This document shows positions 19,350 through 29,498 of a stretch of DNA of 64,000 bases, one piece after another; the stretch's first letter is position 1; each line of letters starts with the position of its first letter. Origin of the DNA: Seminavis robusta (taxonomy: Eukaryota; Bacillariophyta; Bacillariophyceae; Naviculales; Naviculaceae). The notes under the pieces were generated by a model that saw nothing but the letters and a program-made list of their open reading frames with translations, was not told the origin of the DNA and ran no database searches. The translations under genes and the position numbers were made by a program. The stretch is from positions 27,368-91,367 of the forward strand of contig CAICTM010000210.1 of the NCBI GenBank assembly GCA_903772945.1, read 5' to 3'.

Positions 19350-21040
19350 ATGAAGCTCGGAGCATTCCTTATCTCGTCGGCAGCGGCATTGGCAGTGTCA
19401 GATGCTTTTTCCCCCGTCCAACAATCCGTCCGAAACAGCAATGTTGTCCAGTTGCGAAGCAGCAAACAATCGGAAGATTCCTGGCAAAATCAAGTTGGCA
19501 AAATACTGGCCACTGGTCTAGTGACCGCATCTCTTTGGGCGGCACCTGCAACAACAATACTGCAACATAATCCTTATTTTGACCAACTGACTTCGTCGTC
19601 GGTGGCCAATGCGAAACAAATGGCTTCGGCGTCAGGATCCCGAGTCAACAAGGACCCAGAATCACTCCTTCGATATGGGCTTCCCATCAACAGCAAAGAG
19701 GTGCGTTTGGATTGATATACTCTATGAGACCCTGGTGGGATTGGCAGGTTCTCGAACTTGTAGGATTGCCTTGCTTGTGCTGCACTTAACCATTATTAAA
19801 TTTTGCTGTTCTGTTCGATTAGGCTCGAAAGCTGCAGGGAGAAATTGAAGCTATTAAACAAGATGTGGGAACGAAACGAAAAGCTGCTGCTCTTGACCAT
19901 GTCAGGACTGCGAAGCGCATGCTGAATGATGCTAACCTGATCAAAGCATGCCGAGACGGCAAGATTTGTACCTCCATTGTCGAAAAAATGAGCACTGAAA
20001 TTGAGCCCATTTCTGCAGCACTGAAAGATTCCATGGAAACTCTTAATGGGTCCGAGCAAGAACGCCAAGCTCTGGACAAGGCATACGTTAGCCAAGACAG
20101 ACTGTCAAAGCTGCTGACATCCTTAGAAGAGCAAATGATACCAGAAAACTATGAGGTCAAGGTGCCTAGTGCCTATGATGATTTGCCTCAACTAAAGAAG
20201 CGGGCAACTGTGGAAATGGTATTCAAAAAGCCCAATAATGAACCCTTCGATGTGAATGGCCAAAACTACAAAGAAGCAAAGATGAAAATGGTGATTGATG
20301 GGTACACTTGTAAGCAGCTGGAGACTGTCTTGTTTGGAAATTCAACAATCTAACTAACACATCTCGTGCTGGTTGGTGTTGGCGCTCTGCTGGTTGTGTT
20401 TACCTGGTCATTGTTACCATCATTTCTGGTTTGGGCCTTACTAATAGCTCCTGTGACGGGAGGAAACTTTGTGGATTTGGTGCTAAAGGGGTTCTACAAC
20501 AATATGGAGATCCAAAGATCTGATGGCTTTGTCGTTCAAACAGGCGATCCTGCAGGAGAGGCTGATGGGTATGTCGGAACCGCTGGAAAAGCTCTTGGTG
20601 CTGGCAAGCACGGTGAACGTTTAATCCCGTTGGAGATCTTTGTGGTTGATGACAAGGCACCAACCTACGAAGTATCAATCGAAGAAGATGGACGAGGTGG
20701 GCAGGCTACCGTGCTTCCTTTCTCAGCATATGGTGCCATGGGATGGGCTCGAGAGGAGTATGATCCCAACAGTGGCAGCTCTCAATTCTTTTGGCTCCTT
20801 TTCGATTCTGATTTGACCCCCGCGGGCAAGAATGTCTTGGATGGAAACTATCCATGGTAAGGCAGTCATGTTTATCGTGGTGCATCGCTCTGTTCCTCTC
20901 TAACAGTTTCTGCTTTCCCTTCTTTCAGCTTTGGGTATGTTGTCGAGGGAGAAGATTTCTTGCGTGATATCAAGGAAGGTGACACGATCGTGTCCGCAAA
21001 GGTCACAGAAGGCAAAGAAAATCTGGTCCAGCCGAAGTGA
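19350..21040 (+). CDS. CYP38: thylakoid-lumen cyclophilin of the CYP38/TLP40 type, four exons
   Basis: Exons 19350-19700, 19823-20309, 20448-20856 and 20929-21040 join with consistent GT-AG borders and phases into 452 residues. A TTG lies upstream in frame; I start at the ATG. The presequence MKLGAFLISSAAALAVSDAF has the Phe-containing plastid cleavage motif. A helical PsbQ-like region follows (about 118-235), then a cyclophilin fold with DGYTSPVTGGNFVDLV (~276-291), IQRSDGFVVQTGDP and FGYVVEGEDFL. These phrases are diagnostic of the CYP38/TLP40 family, whose cyclophilin domain is usually catalytically poor. The plant protein is a lumen chaperone for photosystem II assembly and repair. Splice junctions were chosen so that family-conserved residues read through (TSPVTGG, NYPCFGYVV). 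Confidence 0.9.
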
Positions 21041-21382
21041 GCTAGCTACTAATGTCAACTAGAGCAACTAATTTCAAGTAGACTGTCGCTCAGTCTCCTC
21101 CTTGTAACACGTATCGTACAAAGCAAAAGCAAGGTAAGAGATCATGACAGATCTCATGCTGGTAGCTTCGCCTTCCACTGAACGGTACAGATTAGAACAC
21201 AGACGGTGTCGCCCTGCGCAAACGGACAGATAACGTTCAACCGAAACACCTCAGTTTATCCTCAACCTTTTCGACTACACCCGAACCTTCAATAGAGTAC
21301 TCTTTTTTCACAGTCATGAATTCAAACAGACTTCACGTGACAGGCTTTCTCTCATTCCTCCTCCATCCACCAAAACCACACA
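21041..21382. other. intergenic, no gene seen
   Basis: This is the 3' flank of the cyclophilin gene and an AT/CT-rich stretch before a tentative small spliced gene. No motif was recognised. Confidence 0.35.
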
Positions 21383-21885
21383 ATGGCGTCTATCGGTATG
21401 GACAGCCTCAGTTGAGGGATCTCGCTCCTCCTGCTACCTGGTACTAGCTATTACGGGTAAGTCTAATATCAAGTGTGTTATTATTGAAGGTGCAGCACTA
21501 ACATCTCTCTCTCATTGAATTCCTATTGTAAACAGGAGAGAAATCCAAGCTTGACCGTTACCAGTATCCAAGGGGATGGATTGATCGAATCGATCGCAAT
21601 GAGGTAATAAGCATACGATATTATCAAGAGTGTTATTGAAGGTACAGCGCTGACTTCTCTCCCTCGTTGAATTTCTATGGTAAACAGGAGAGAATTCCAA
21701 GCTCGGCCATCAAAGGTGAGTTGGCATTTAATTATTCGAATCGAATCGGTCGCACCTCTATTGTCAAGCCTCACTCAAGCCGGTCGTCTCCGGTGCAGAT
21801 TCGAAAGCCATCCCTCATTGAATCCTATGGACCATGGGATGGCAGTCAGTTCTCGGCCCATGACGGCCAAGTTGGTGCAATTTGA
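21383..21885 (+). CDS. tentative small spliced gene, about 92 residues
   Basis: Low-confidence model. The ATG at 21383 gives MASI plus one base (exon 1, 21383-21395, then gtatgg). Exon 2 is 21536-21603, preceded by tgtaaacag and followed by gtaata. Exon 3 is 21688-21885, preceded by ggtaaacag and ending in TGA. Phases match and the product reads MASIGEKSKLDRYQYPRGWI and onward to GQVGAI. Both acceptor regions are near-copies of one another (see the direct repeat), so exon 3 may have arisen by duplication of exon 2's border. No family is recognised. The model could be chance; a transcript would settle it. Confidence 0.3.
21474..21702. repeat. direct repeat spanning two intron/exon borders
   Basis: A ~75-bp sequence at 21474-21549 (GTGTTATTATTGAAGGTGCAG...AAACAGGAGAGAAATCCAAGC) recurs with about 85% identity by eye at 21629-21702. 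Each copy ends with a plausible 3' splice site followed by GAGAGAA-TCCAAGCT. Confidence 0.7.
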
Positions 21886-22806
21886 AAAGCAAGAGTACGT
21901 CGCCGGTTTTCTTCAGTATCAGAAGAGAAGAGAAAACCATATCTATTTCTTACTTTCTGTTCTCTCACTGCTGACGGCCAAGGAAATCCCATTGTCGAGG
22001 TCGAACGAACGAAACGATCGCTCCAGATAACAGGAAGAGGAGAGGCTACCGCACGGAGAAGACTGTTAACTCCAGTCCTACCAACAGCATGAACAAACGT
22101 CGTCGAGTCATTGAAAAGGCAACAAGAGGAGGAGGCTACACGACAACTCGAAACGCACAGAGGAGAGTGCATCCTGCTACTGGATTCACCCCTCCAGTGT
22201 TATTTCCTAGTGTTTTGGTGGTGATTCCTGTGTCTGTACCCATTTTCCTGCATGCACAAGTCCTGGTACATTAAGATAGACGTAACTAGCTAGGAAGACA
22301 ATAGAACGCCAATTACCAACCAATAGACCATACCCATTACACTACTCTAGACACCTTGTCGATTCAATAGCATTGCTGGGTCCAGGTTCCGTGAGCTTAA
22401 CTCATACGGGTAGACTCTCTCTGAAGTTTTGGTTTCACAAACAAAAACTTCCAATTTGGTTTTGGTCAGACCGACCAACTAACTGTTCAGTTGAGCAGGG
22501 CGAGACCGTCTGTGACATAATCCTTGTCAAGAAGGGAGGGAGACTTCGCATATGGGCTCTCTCTGTGGTTTTCTCTTCACCGCTCCCTCCAACACTATCA
22601 GCTAGCTAGAAGTTGTGGAGATCATCGACAACCAGATCTGTCATCCTCTCGCCCTTACTCGCTGTCCCCCAACTGAATATCCTAATAATGAACTGCACTT
22701 CCACTACGGCACTGTTAGAAAAGATGGTACATGTAGCGGTGGTGTAAATTGAGTATGGTTTTTACTTTGATGGATGGCGTGCAGCCACGAGGATCAGGTA
22801 GCCAAA
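21886..22806. other. intergenic, no gene seen
   Basis: Short frames only (one of 61 codons near 22089). No recognisable protein content, RNA or repeat. Confidence 0.35.
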
Positions 22807-23572
22807 TTAGAACAAACCCAAAAACTTTCCCTTCTTCAGTTTCTTCTCGTCTTTTTCCAATTCTACCAAGAGACGATCCTTCTTTGCTTGGGCAGCCAAC
22901 CGGGCTTCTTCCTGTGCCTGCAGTTGTTTGGTGGTCAAAGCTGCCTTTTTCTGGTATTTGTCTGCAGATTCGAGCACCAACTTGACTGTGGATCCAGCAC
23001 GGACACGGATGGCTGCAAGTACACGCGTCAGACCAACTCCTCGGGTACTCCACATGTCATCTCCAAAAGTTGCCGAACACATCGTCACAATATCACCTTC
23101 CTTCACCTGTTGGATTTTGCAGCGTAGAAACAAAACATGACAAGGTCAGCCTTGTTAATCTGCATCAGGGGAAAGTACTCCGGTATCTCCTCCTCTCACC
23201 TTTCCGGTCCTAGCGGCATTTCCATTTGGTGCAACAGTCTTCCGAGAGAATAAATGATGAGTAAGACAAGAAGAAATGACCAAAAATCACTTTTGGCAGC
23301 AAGATGCACTATCTCTCTCTCACCTCCACATAGACATTTCCACGGCCATCCTCAGCCAGGATCACTCCCAGCGGACGGACCAACTCGACGACAGTGTCGT
23401 CTGCGCCAGCATTTCGACTTGATCTGGCCCAGCGCAAGAGATCGTCATCGTTTGCCATGTTGAGCGCTGTCGTCGACGAGATCTGAGTTGGCTTTGCCGC
23501 AGGGGCAAACGCAGCGGCACCATGAAAAAGGGCAGCGATGGCCAAGGTGAACACGGACAGCTTGCGGTACAT
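22807..23572 (-). CDS. plastid PDZ-domain protein, MET1-like, three exons
   Basis: Exons on the minus strand are 23572-23324, 23238-23200 (39 nt) and 23106-22807, all phase 0 with GT-AG introns. They give 195 residues. The first ATG is at 23572; an upstream in-frame TTG was not used. The presequence MYRKLSVFTLAIAALFHGAAAF has Phe at the cleavage site, so plastid stroma or thylakoid is expected. Residues ~58-147 form a PDZ domain (VVELVRPLGVILAE, APNGNAARTGKVKEGDIV, then STVKLVLES). It resembles the PDZ domain of plant MET1/TSP9-like thylakoid proteins, which assist photosystem II supercomplex formation. The TPR part of MET1 is absent; instead there is a Lys/Glu helix (~150-190) and a final KFLGLF. 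The resemblance to MET1 is from memory. Confidence 0.85.
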
Positions 23573-24268
23573 TTTGAAATCAGTGCAAAGGTAGCTCAAC
23601 GAGTATTGTGATGCCTAGCTAGCTGAGGGTAAGGCAATCAGATTGGTGTCCTGTCCGGATGACACATCGCATGGTCAGCCCAATCTTCTGTCCGCAGTCA
23701 GAACACCATCTTGTGGCAACTCACTTTCACAGTTGCCACCAACACGTCATTGTTTTCACTTTCCACGGGCTATTTTCCACGCCACGGTCTCGAGTTGCAT
23801 TCTTGCACTCCGAACACCCAGTGCACGTGCCGATGATGCTGAGAGGGAAATGGACCCTCAGTACCGGTATCGATAAGCTCTGCTATCATACAAGGAATCT
23901 ATGGAAACTAACGGCATGAGACTGATACGGAATGGTGTACTCAGCTGTCGGTTTTTGCATGTGGGAGGGTCGTTTTCTGTTTCGGCACACGGAGCGTTGC
24001 AAGGAAAATTGAGGTTCAGTTTCTATCGTGGACTTGAAATATTTTTGAAAACGAGGAAAATAGTAGATGATTCCCATCGAAAGATGTTCGATGGAAGAAA
24101 CGAATGAGTGAAGTGTCGTTGTCAACAGCAAGAACACCGTGATGGTCAACAGAAGTGATTGCCTGTTTGTTATCGACCCACAATTTGCCGCTGAAGCAAG
24201 TAAGATAATACCACAACTAGCTAGCTTGAAAGAAAACCCCACCAGGAAGCACCCTGCACGAATCTACC
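23573..24268. other. divergent intergenic region, no gene seen
   Basis: The promoter regions of the PDZ gene and the small acidic gene should both lie here. There is a GTACCGGTATCGAT motif near 23862. No gene is supported. Confidence 0.4.
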
Positions 24269-24706
24269 ATGTTCTTTTCCACCACAACTGATACCACCAC
24301 CAGCAAGAACGACGGCAACAACAATGACAATGACGCCGGCAACAACATGGACACCAAAGACAAGACTGAAGATACGACTGCAAACGTCAAAGAGGAGCTC
24401 CAGCGTGTTCCGAGTGGTACGATGAAGAATTGCCATGTCGACTTTGACTTGATGGACGACCTTCTCGACATAACTGACAAAGACACTGAGTACCGCCGTG
24501 CCTGGGTAGCCATTCGAGAGAGCGAGGATTCGTCTGTTTGCAGCGAGGATTCCATGGACCTGATCCCCGATGACAACAGTGTGGACTATCTCACGGCAGC
24601 CGTCTCGGAGGTTGTCTCGAACTTTATTCACAAGGTTGTTTTGTGTGGATGCTGGACCGAAGAAACTCCCAAGGAGGTTGTCATTGTCCATGACGTAGTA
24701 GCGTAA
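24269..24706 (+). CDS. small acidic protein, function unknown
   Basis: 145 residues from an ATG. The first 45 are Thr/Asn/Asp-rich low complexity. Residues 50-145 look like real protein, with acidic helices (HVDFDLMDDLLDITD, RRAWVAIRESEDSS) and a hydrophobic end (AAVSEVVSNFIHKVVLC). Frames of similar size exist on the opposite strand, so the strand choice rests on composition and a clean ATG context. No family was recognised. Confidence 0.55.
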   Translation: MFFSTTTDTTTSKNDGNNNDNDAGNNMDTKDKTEDTTANVKEELQRVPSGTMKNCHVDFDLMDDLLDITDKDTEYRRAWVAIRESEDSSVCSEDSMDLIPDDNSVDYLTAAVSEVVSNFIHKVVLCGCWTEETPKEVVIVHDVVA

Positions 24707-25205
24707 TATATTAGGGGAGGGTTTTGTGAACGCCTCTTGTGTAGTGTAGAATACCGTGTATCGGTACTAGAATCCTCCCTCTTATACATAGACACCACAC
24801 TGTGTGGCTTCTGCTACTGCCAAGGAAGCAAATCAAGTGAAGCATCTCTGCTCTCTGGCTGTTTAACGGGCTTCTGCGAGTAGGAACACTGCCGTATCAA
24901 CGGTGACGGCAGATGGTGGCCATGATATCATTCTCGTTGGAACAGCCAGTTTTAGTACATGTACCTCAGCAGCATAGACGTCGCCTCCGTGCTCTCCATA
25001 GAATACCGGACCGGACCCTCCCTCGGCACCGGGTTCATCATGTACCGGTACTGTACCACAGGTACAGTGCCGGTACCATCGGCATTCGGCATCCGGGCGA
25101 GACTTTTGAACCTACATCGTACCAGGTCAAGCAACCTGACTACGGTAGCTACCGGTACCGTACGGTTGCCCTCAACGGACTGAGGGTCTTTCACACTTTT
25201 ATCGC

Positions 25206-25208
<3 letters not shown>

Positions 25209-25236
<28 letters not shown>
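25209..25236. repeat. (GT)n microsatellite
   Basis: Uninterrupted TG/GT dinucleotides, followed by a few imperfect GTTTGT units. Confidence 0.85.
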
Positions 25237-25269
25237 TTGTGTGTTTGTTGCAGCTGTTTTCGTCGCTCG

Positions 25270-25553
25270 TTAAGGATAGGGATTAATCTTGTGTGTTCTG
25301 TTGGACACAGTAGTTTCTACGCATGGGTACCAGTACTGGCTGGCTATGCAGACTCGCTAGTGTGTCCAGATAAACACGGTGGAGGTTTTGCCAAAGACAT
25401 AAGGGACATTTTCCTTGTTAAGGATAGGGATTTATATTGTGTGTTCTGTTGGACACAGTACTCTGGACCCATGGGTACCGATACCACTGTGCCCGTACTG
25501 GCTGGCTATGGAGACTTGCTATCAATAGTGTGTCCAGTTGAACACGGTAAATG
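25270..25553. repeat. two-copy direct repeat
   Basis: Both copies begin GTTAAGGATAGGGATT and contain TGTGTGTTCTGTTGGACACAG, an ATGGGTACC block, TACTGGCTGGCTATG and a GTGTCCAG...AACACGG end. Copies are at about 25270-25385 and 25418-25553. Each copy also contains TGTTGGACACAG and GTGTCCAG in inverted relation, so each could fold. Confidence 0.7.
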
Positions 25554-26130
25554 ATTTGACCAATCAAATCTCTTTTTGACAGTTGAGGGCATCAGCCTCC
25601 GGCTGCTTGTTCTTAAGTACCGGTACTATGATAAAATATTATTATGAATTAAGGAGTTGGCGTCACTCTCGGCGTCAACCATGCCATGAGCCCATACAAA
25701 AAAAACGAACAAAAGTTGCAAAAGTGGTGCCTGTACGGTACCGAAGCAGTATCGGACCGTAAGAGCAATATCATTGAGGGATGCACCATGTCGACACACC
25801 CCGTCAACGCAAGTGGTCCAGAAAGGAAAGATCCTAAAGACATTGATTGACTCGACCTTATTCTAGCTAGCTAGCAGCGACGACAGATTTCGTCTTGGTT
25901 TTGGGAAATTTTGAGTTCATCAAATTTTGCACCAAAAATGGTGTCCAAGGGCCGATTTTTGCGGCTTGGTGCCTGCCGACCGTAACTCATTGGTCTCCAC
26001 CGCAACAATAGGATCAGATTCTTTCAATTGTTGTTGTCTCGCATTTTTATCATCGGTGGCGACAATAGGAATCAGATTCGATTCTTTTTAAAAATTGCTG
26101 TCTCGATCCTCAGGAGTGTCGTTGTTGACG

Positions 26131-29100
26131 ATGGTGGTATTTCGTGTGATTGGATTCTTCTTCTTTCTGTTCCTGCGAGTTCCGCTGGTATACTGCCAAA
26201 TCAAAAGGCACTTTCCAAAGCTGTTTCGAGGGAGTCGCTCGGCAGAAGATGAGGTCAGAAATAATCCCAAGCTGGTATCCATCCATGCCATGGATTCTAA
26301 CAGGACCCTCCACCAACCGCGCAATATGTTTCAAGAAGGCATCATCCACCTCTCCAACGATGTCTGGACGCAGGATGAAATCGAGGTACAACTGTTTCCG
26401 TCTGGTGGACAACAATCCGCTACCTATCACTTTCGTCAAAAACCGTCTGATCAGCCAAAACCAAACTTGTTCCATGGCTACAATGACAACGACAACGACA
26501 ACGACGATGATACCGGCATGGCAGATTCCATATCCTTGGTTCAAACGACCGTGACAGCGTCGCAGATTCCAGTGATTACCGGTAGTATCCACGTGCAAGG
26601 GGCTTTGTATCAAATTCGACAATTACCGGGAGGGGACCTGGTTGTGGACCAGCGGGGGAGGGATGAGGACTTTGATGACGAGATTGAAATTGAGGATGAA
26701 GAGGCGGAAGAATGGGTAGCTCCAGACCTGCCTGGAAATAATGATCTTGCGCTGGAAGTGGACTTTGCAATGGATCCACACAGGGTCCTCCTTGCAGAAG
26801 AAGGATCGGACAGTTTCTCGGCTCTGCAGTACGGCGCTGCATCGGATGACTCCCATTTGCACCACCGAAGGAACTTGATCAACAATAACGATGATGGCAG
26901 TCGTATTGATATAATGGTCAGTTTGTGTTACTTGCTTGCTTGCCCATCATGACTGCCTTGACTCTGTCTTGTCTGCCAGGAAGCACGTTGCAACCGGTTC
27001 TCTTACGCTTTTCTGCCTGCTACTCTACTCTTACGCTCTACTCTGCCCCAAAACGCTTTCTGGAACAAAAGATTGTATATTCACGAAACGCAATGTGCGC
27101 GGCTGCGAAGCAAAACGACAATACATGCCAGCCGTCGTCGCAGAATAAGGCTACCATCGAGGGAATCATTGAGTTGGCAGTCAAAGAGAGCAACGAAGCC
27201 TTCGAAGCAAGCAATATTCCCACCAAGCTTCGCTTGGTGAAAGTCCATTTCGACGACCAGGCAAGTCCAGAAAATTGCGTGTCACGCCCGTCACCACGCC
27301 ATCATTCTGCCAGCATGCCGCTCACAATTCCCTTATTTAGTATGATGATACTCAAGAAGAGTGGCCAACCGTGTTTTCTCATTTCACAGGAACAAAAGAT
27401 GGGCATATGGACTATGTACACGCTATGAGAGATCAATATGGCGCTGACTTTGTGTCCTTCATTGTCAACACTCGTGGTTATTGCGGCTCTGCCCACCGTC
27501 CCAAGACACCAAATCCAGAACGAGCATTCAGCATGGTGAGCAGACAACGTAGAGTAGCGTGTCATTTGAGAGACTGACTGAACTGTCCTCACACTGCCAT
27601 TCTCGTCGTCGTCGAAGGTGAGGTGGGACTGCGCAACAGGTAAGACAATCGATCTGCTCAAACTCTTATGTTCTGTGTTGTATTACCGTCTCATTCGATC
27701 CGTCTATCTGCTACTAGGTCACTACAGTGAGTTTTCGCAAAAAACGTTTGAATCGAATCTACTCTGTTTCCTGCTTTAAGTCGACTTACTGTTTGCTGTT
27801 TTCTGCGAAGCATTCACGCATGAGCTTGCTCACACTTTGGTAAGTCATGTTTAAAGGCAACACTTCATCAAAACGTAGCCGAACACTTCGGTAGTGCCAC
27901 TGCGATAATACTGATTGCCGTCGTTGCTGCTGAACTTGCAGGGATGCCGGCATGATTTAAAGAGCACCAAATCGGAGGTTGAGCCTGGGGATTTCAACTT
28001 CGGCTTTCAGTACTCTCCGCCGTCAGACAAAAAAAGAAGATTCCGAACGCTCATGGCATACAACTGTCCTGATGGAGGATGTCAGCGCATTCTCCGGTTT
28101 TCAAATCCAAAGAGAACCAGGCAAGGGGTGCCCTTGGGAAATGTGAAATCAGACAACTCAAAGTGGATTCGCTCCCATTTGCGCCTTTACGCTTCCTTCC
28201 GCCCCTCCATTGTGCTCACGATACCGAAGAAGCCTCAACCGCAGCTGACTTCTGTGCCTCGCATTCAGAATATCGCAGGTGTTTACCCAACAGAGACACG
28301 ACAACTTGATACAGTTCCATATCCCGGATCGCTCATTGGTGCTGCTGGCAATATGTTCGAAGTTGTCGCGAAAAAAGATTTGAAGATTACAGGGTTCTCT
28401 GTCATGGCCTATGCCGCAACTACCGCAGTTGTAGAGGTTTACAAGCTTAGTGAACTTGGTTCTTTTGTCGGCAACGAGCGCAATCCGCAGGCTTGGCAAT
28501 TGATTGGCGGTGCTACCCTCGACACCAAAGAAAACAAAGCAAGTGCTCTACCTTTTCAAACTATTGAAGCTGTTGAAGTCAGCAAGGGCGAAACACAATC
28601 GTTCTATGTCACATTTCATGCCAATACAAACTACAATCGGTATTCAAGAGCATCACAGTTTGGGGACGTTTTTGCTCAGAACGATGACATCCAATTCAAA
28701 GTGGTAAAAGAGCTTGGTAATAAATTTGTTTTCGTAGGGAAGGTTGTCTCACTCTTGCCATCAACTCTACTTTAACCCCAGGGTTACACGGCCAACTATC
28801 CATTTACGTATCATCCAAGAGCCCCCCGAGTTTTCAATGGTGAAATTTTCTACGAAGTCGCGTTCCTGCCACAAACGCCCTCTTCTTCATTGCCTGTTCC
28901 CTCTCGTGCTTTCCAAACAACATTTTCCTCCAATAATGGATATGCTGGCAACCTCTTCACCATTGAAGCAAAGACTGATTTGATCATCGAGACGTTTGAT
29001 ATCAATGCAGGTTCTAGAGAGGCAGGCTTGGAGCTGAAGATCTATACCAAGCATGGTGATTTTGATAGGTTTGACTTCCAACCAAGCTTGACATGGTTTG

Positions 29101-29498
29101 AGCTATGCAGCACAACAGTGAATGGCCAAGGCGAATCCAACCCTACGCATGTACCCGCATCAGCTGTCAAAACTGTTGCTGTCAAGGCCAATGATCGCCA
29201 AAGCTTCTTCATTACTTTCACTGGGCCCTACATGAAGTATACCAGTGCCCTGCTCGACCCAAACTACCTTACTAACGATGACCTGTCGCTAGTGTCGAGT
29301 GCGGGGACACCGCATCCCTTTACGCACTACTTTCCGAACCGTATCTGGAATGGAGTCATATATTATCAAGCAGGGAGCGCATATGATGCTGATTTGCAGG
29401 GAATTGACACTGTGGTTACCAATCCTAGACCTGCAGGCAGGCATGATAGAGAGCGGACGGGAAGTTACGGGGCTGTGGCGACCAGAAATCCGCAGTAG
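26131..29498 (+). CDS. secreted metzincin metalloprotease with HExxHxxGxxHD, eight exons
   Basis: Exons 26131-26916, 27072-27260, 27341-27535, 27618-27639 (22 nt), 27718-27726 (9 nt), 27811-27839 (29 nt), 27942-28703 and 28782-29498 give 902 residues. Signal peptide MVVFRVIGFFFFLFLRVPLVYC, then a propeptide with an acidic stretch. The catalytic domain starts near residue 259 (RIDIMIVYSRNAMC). The zinc site HELAHTLGCRHD (H404, E405, H408, H414) is assembled from exons 6 and 7, and the Met-turn is RTLMAYN (M448). This fits M11 gametolysin or M12 reprolysin-like peptidases. Two homologous ~130-residue C-terminal domains follow; both end with D-D-x...PFT...FNG/WNG, which confirms the exon 7/8 junction. 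Intron 2 appears to be GC-AG (gcaagt). The enzyme probably acts on extracellular matrix or cell-wall glycoprotein. Confidence 0.85.

Larger units (their letters stand above)
24707..26130. other. repeat-rich intergenic region
   Basis: It contains GTACCGGTAC-type palindromes (about 25042-25075, 25150-25165, 25617-25626), a (GT)n tract at 25209-25236, and a direct repeat (25270-25385 and 25418-25553). A 213-codon frame over this stretch is made of these repeats and is not accepted. Upstream of the protease gene, 25560-26130 holds nothing I recognise. Confidence 0.5.

Noticed and set aside
24913-25554. 213-codon plus-strand frame
   Set aside because: It is composed of a GT microsatellite, GTACC palindromes and a two-copy repeat; there is no coherent protein composition.
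28717-28781. Donor site GTAATA at 28717 for the last intron of the protease gene
   Set aside because: It would shift the frame of exon 8. The donor at 28704 keeps phase 0, and the joined sequence matches the second copy of the domain at the same point.
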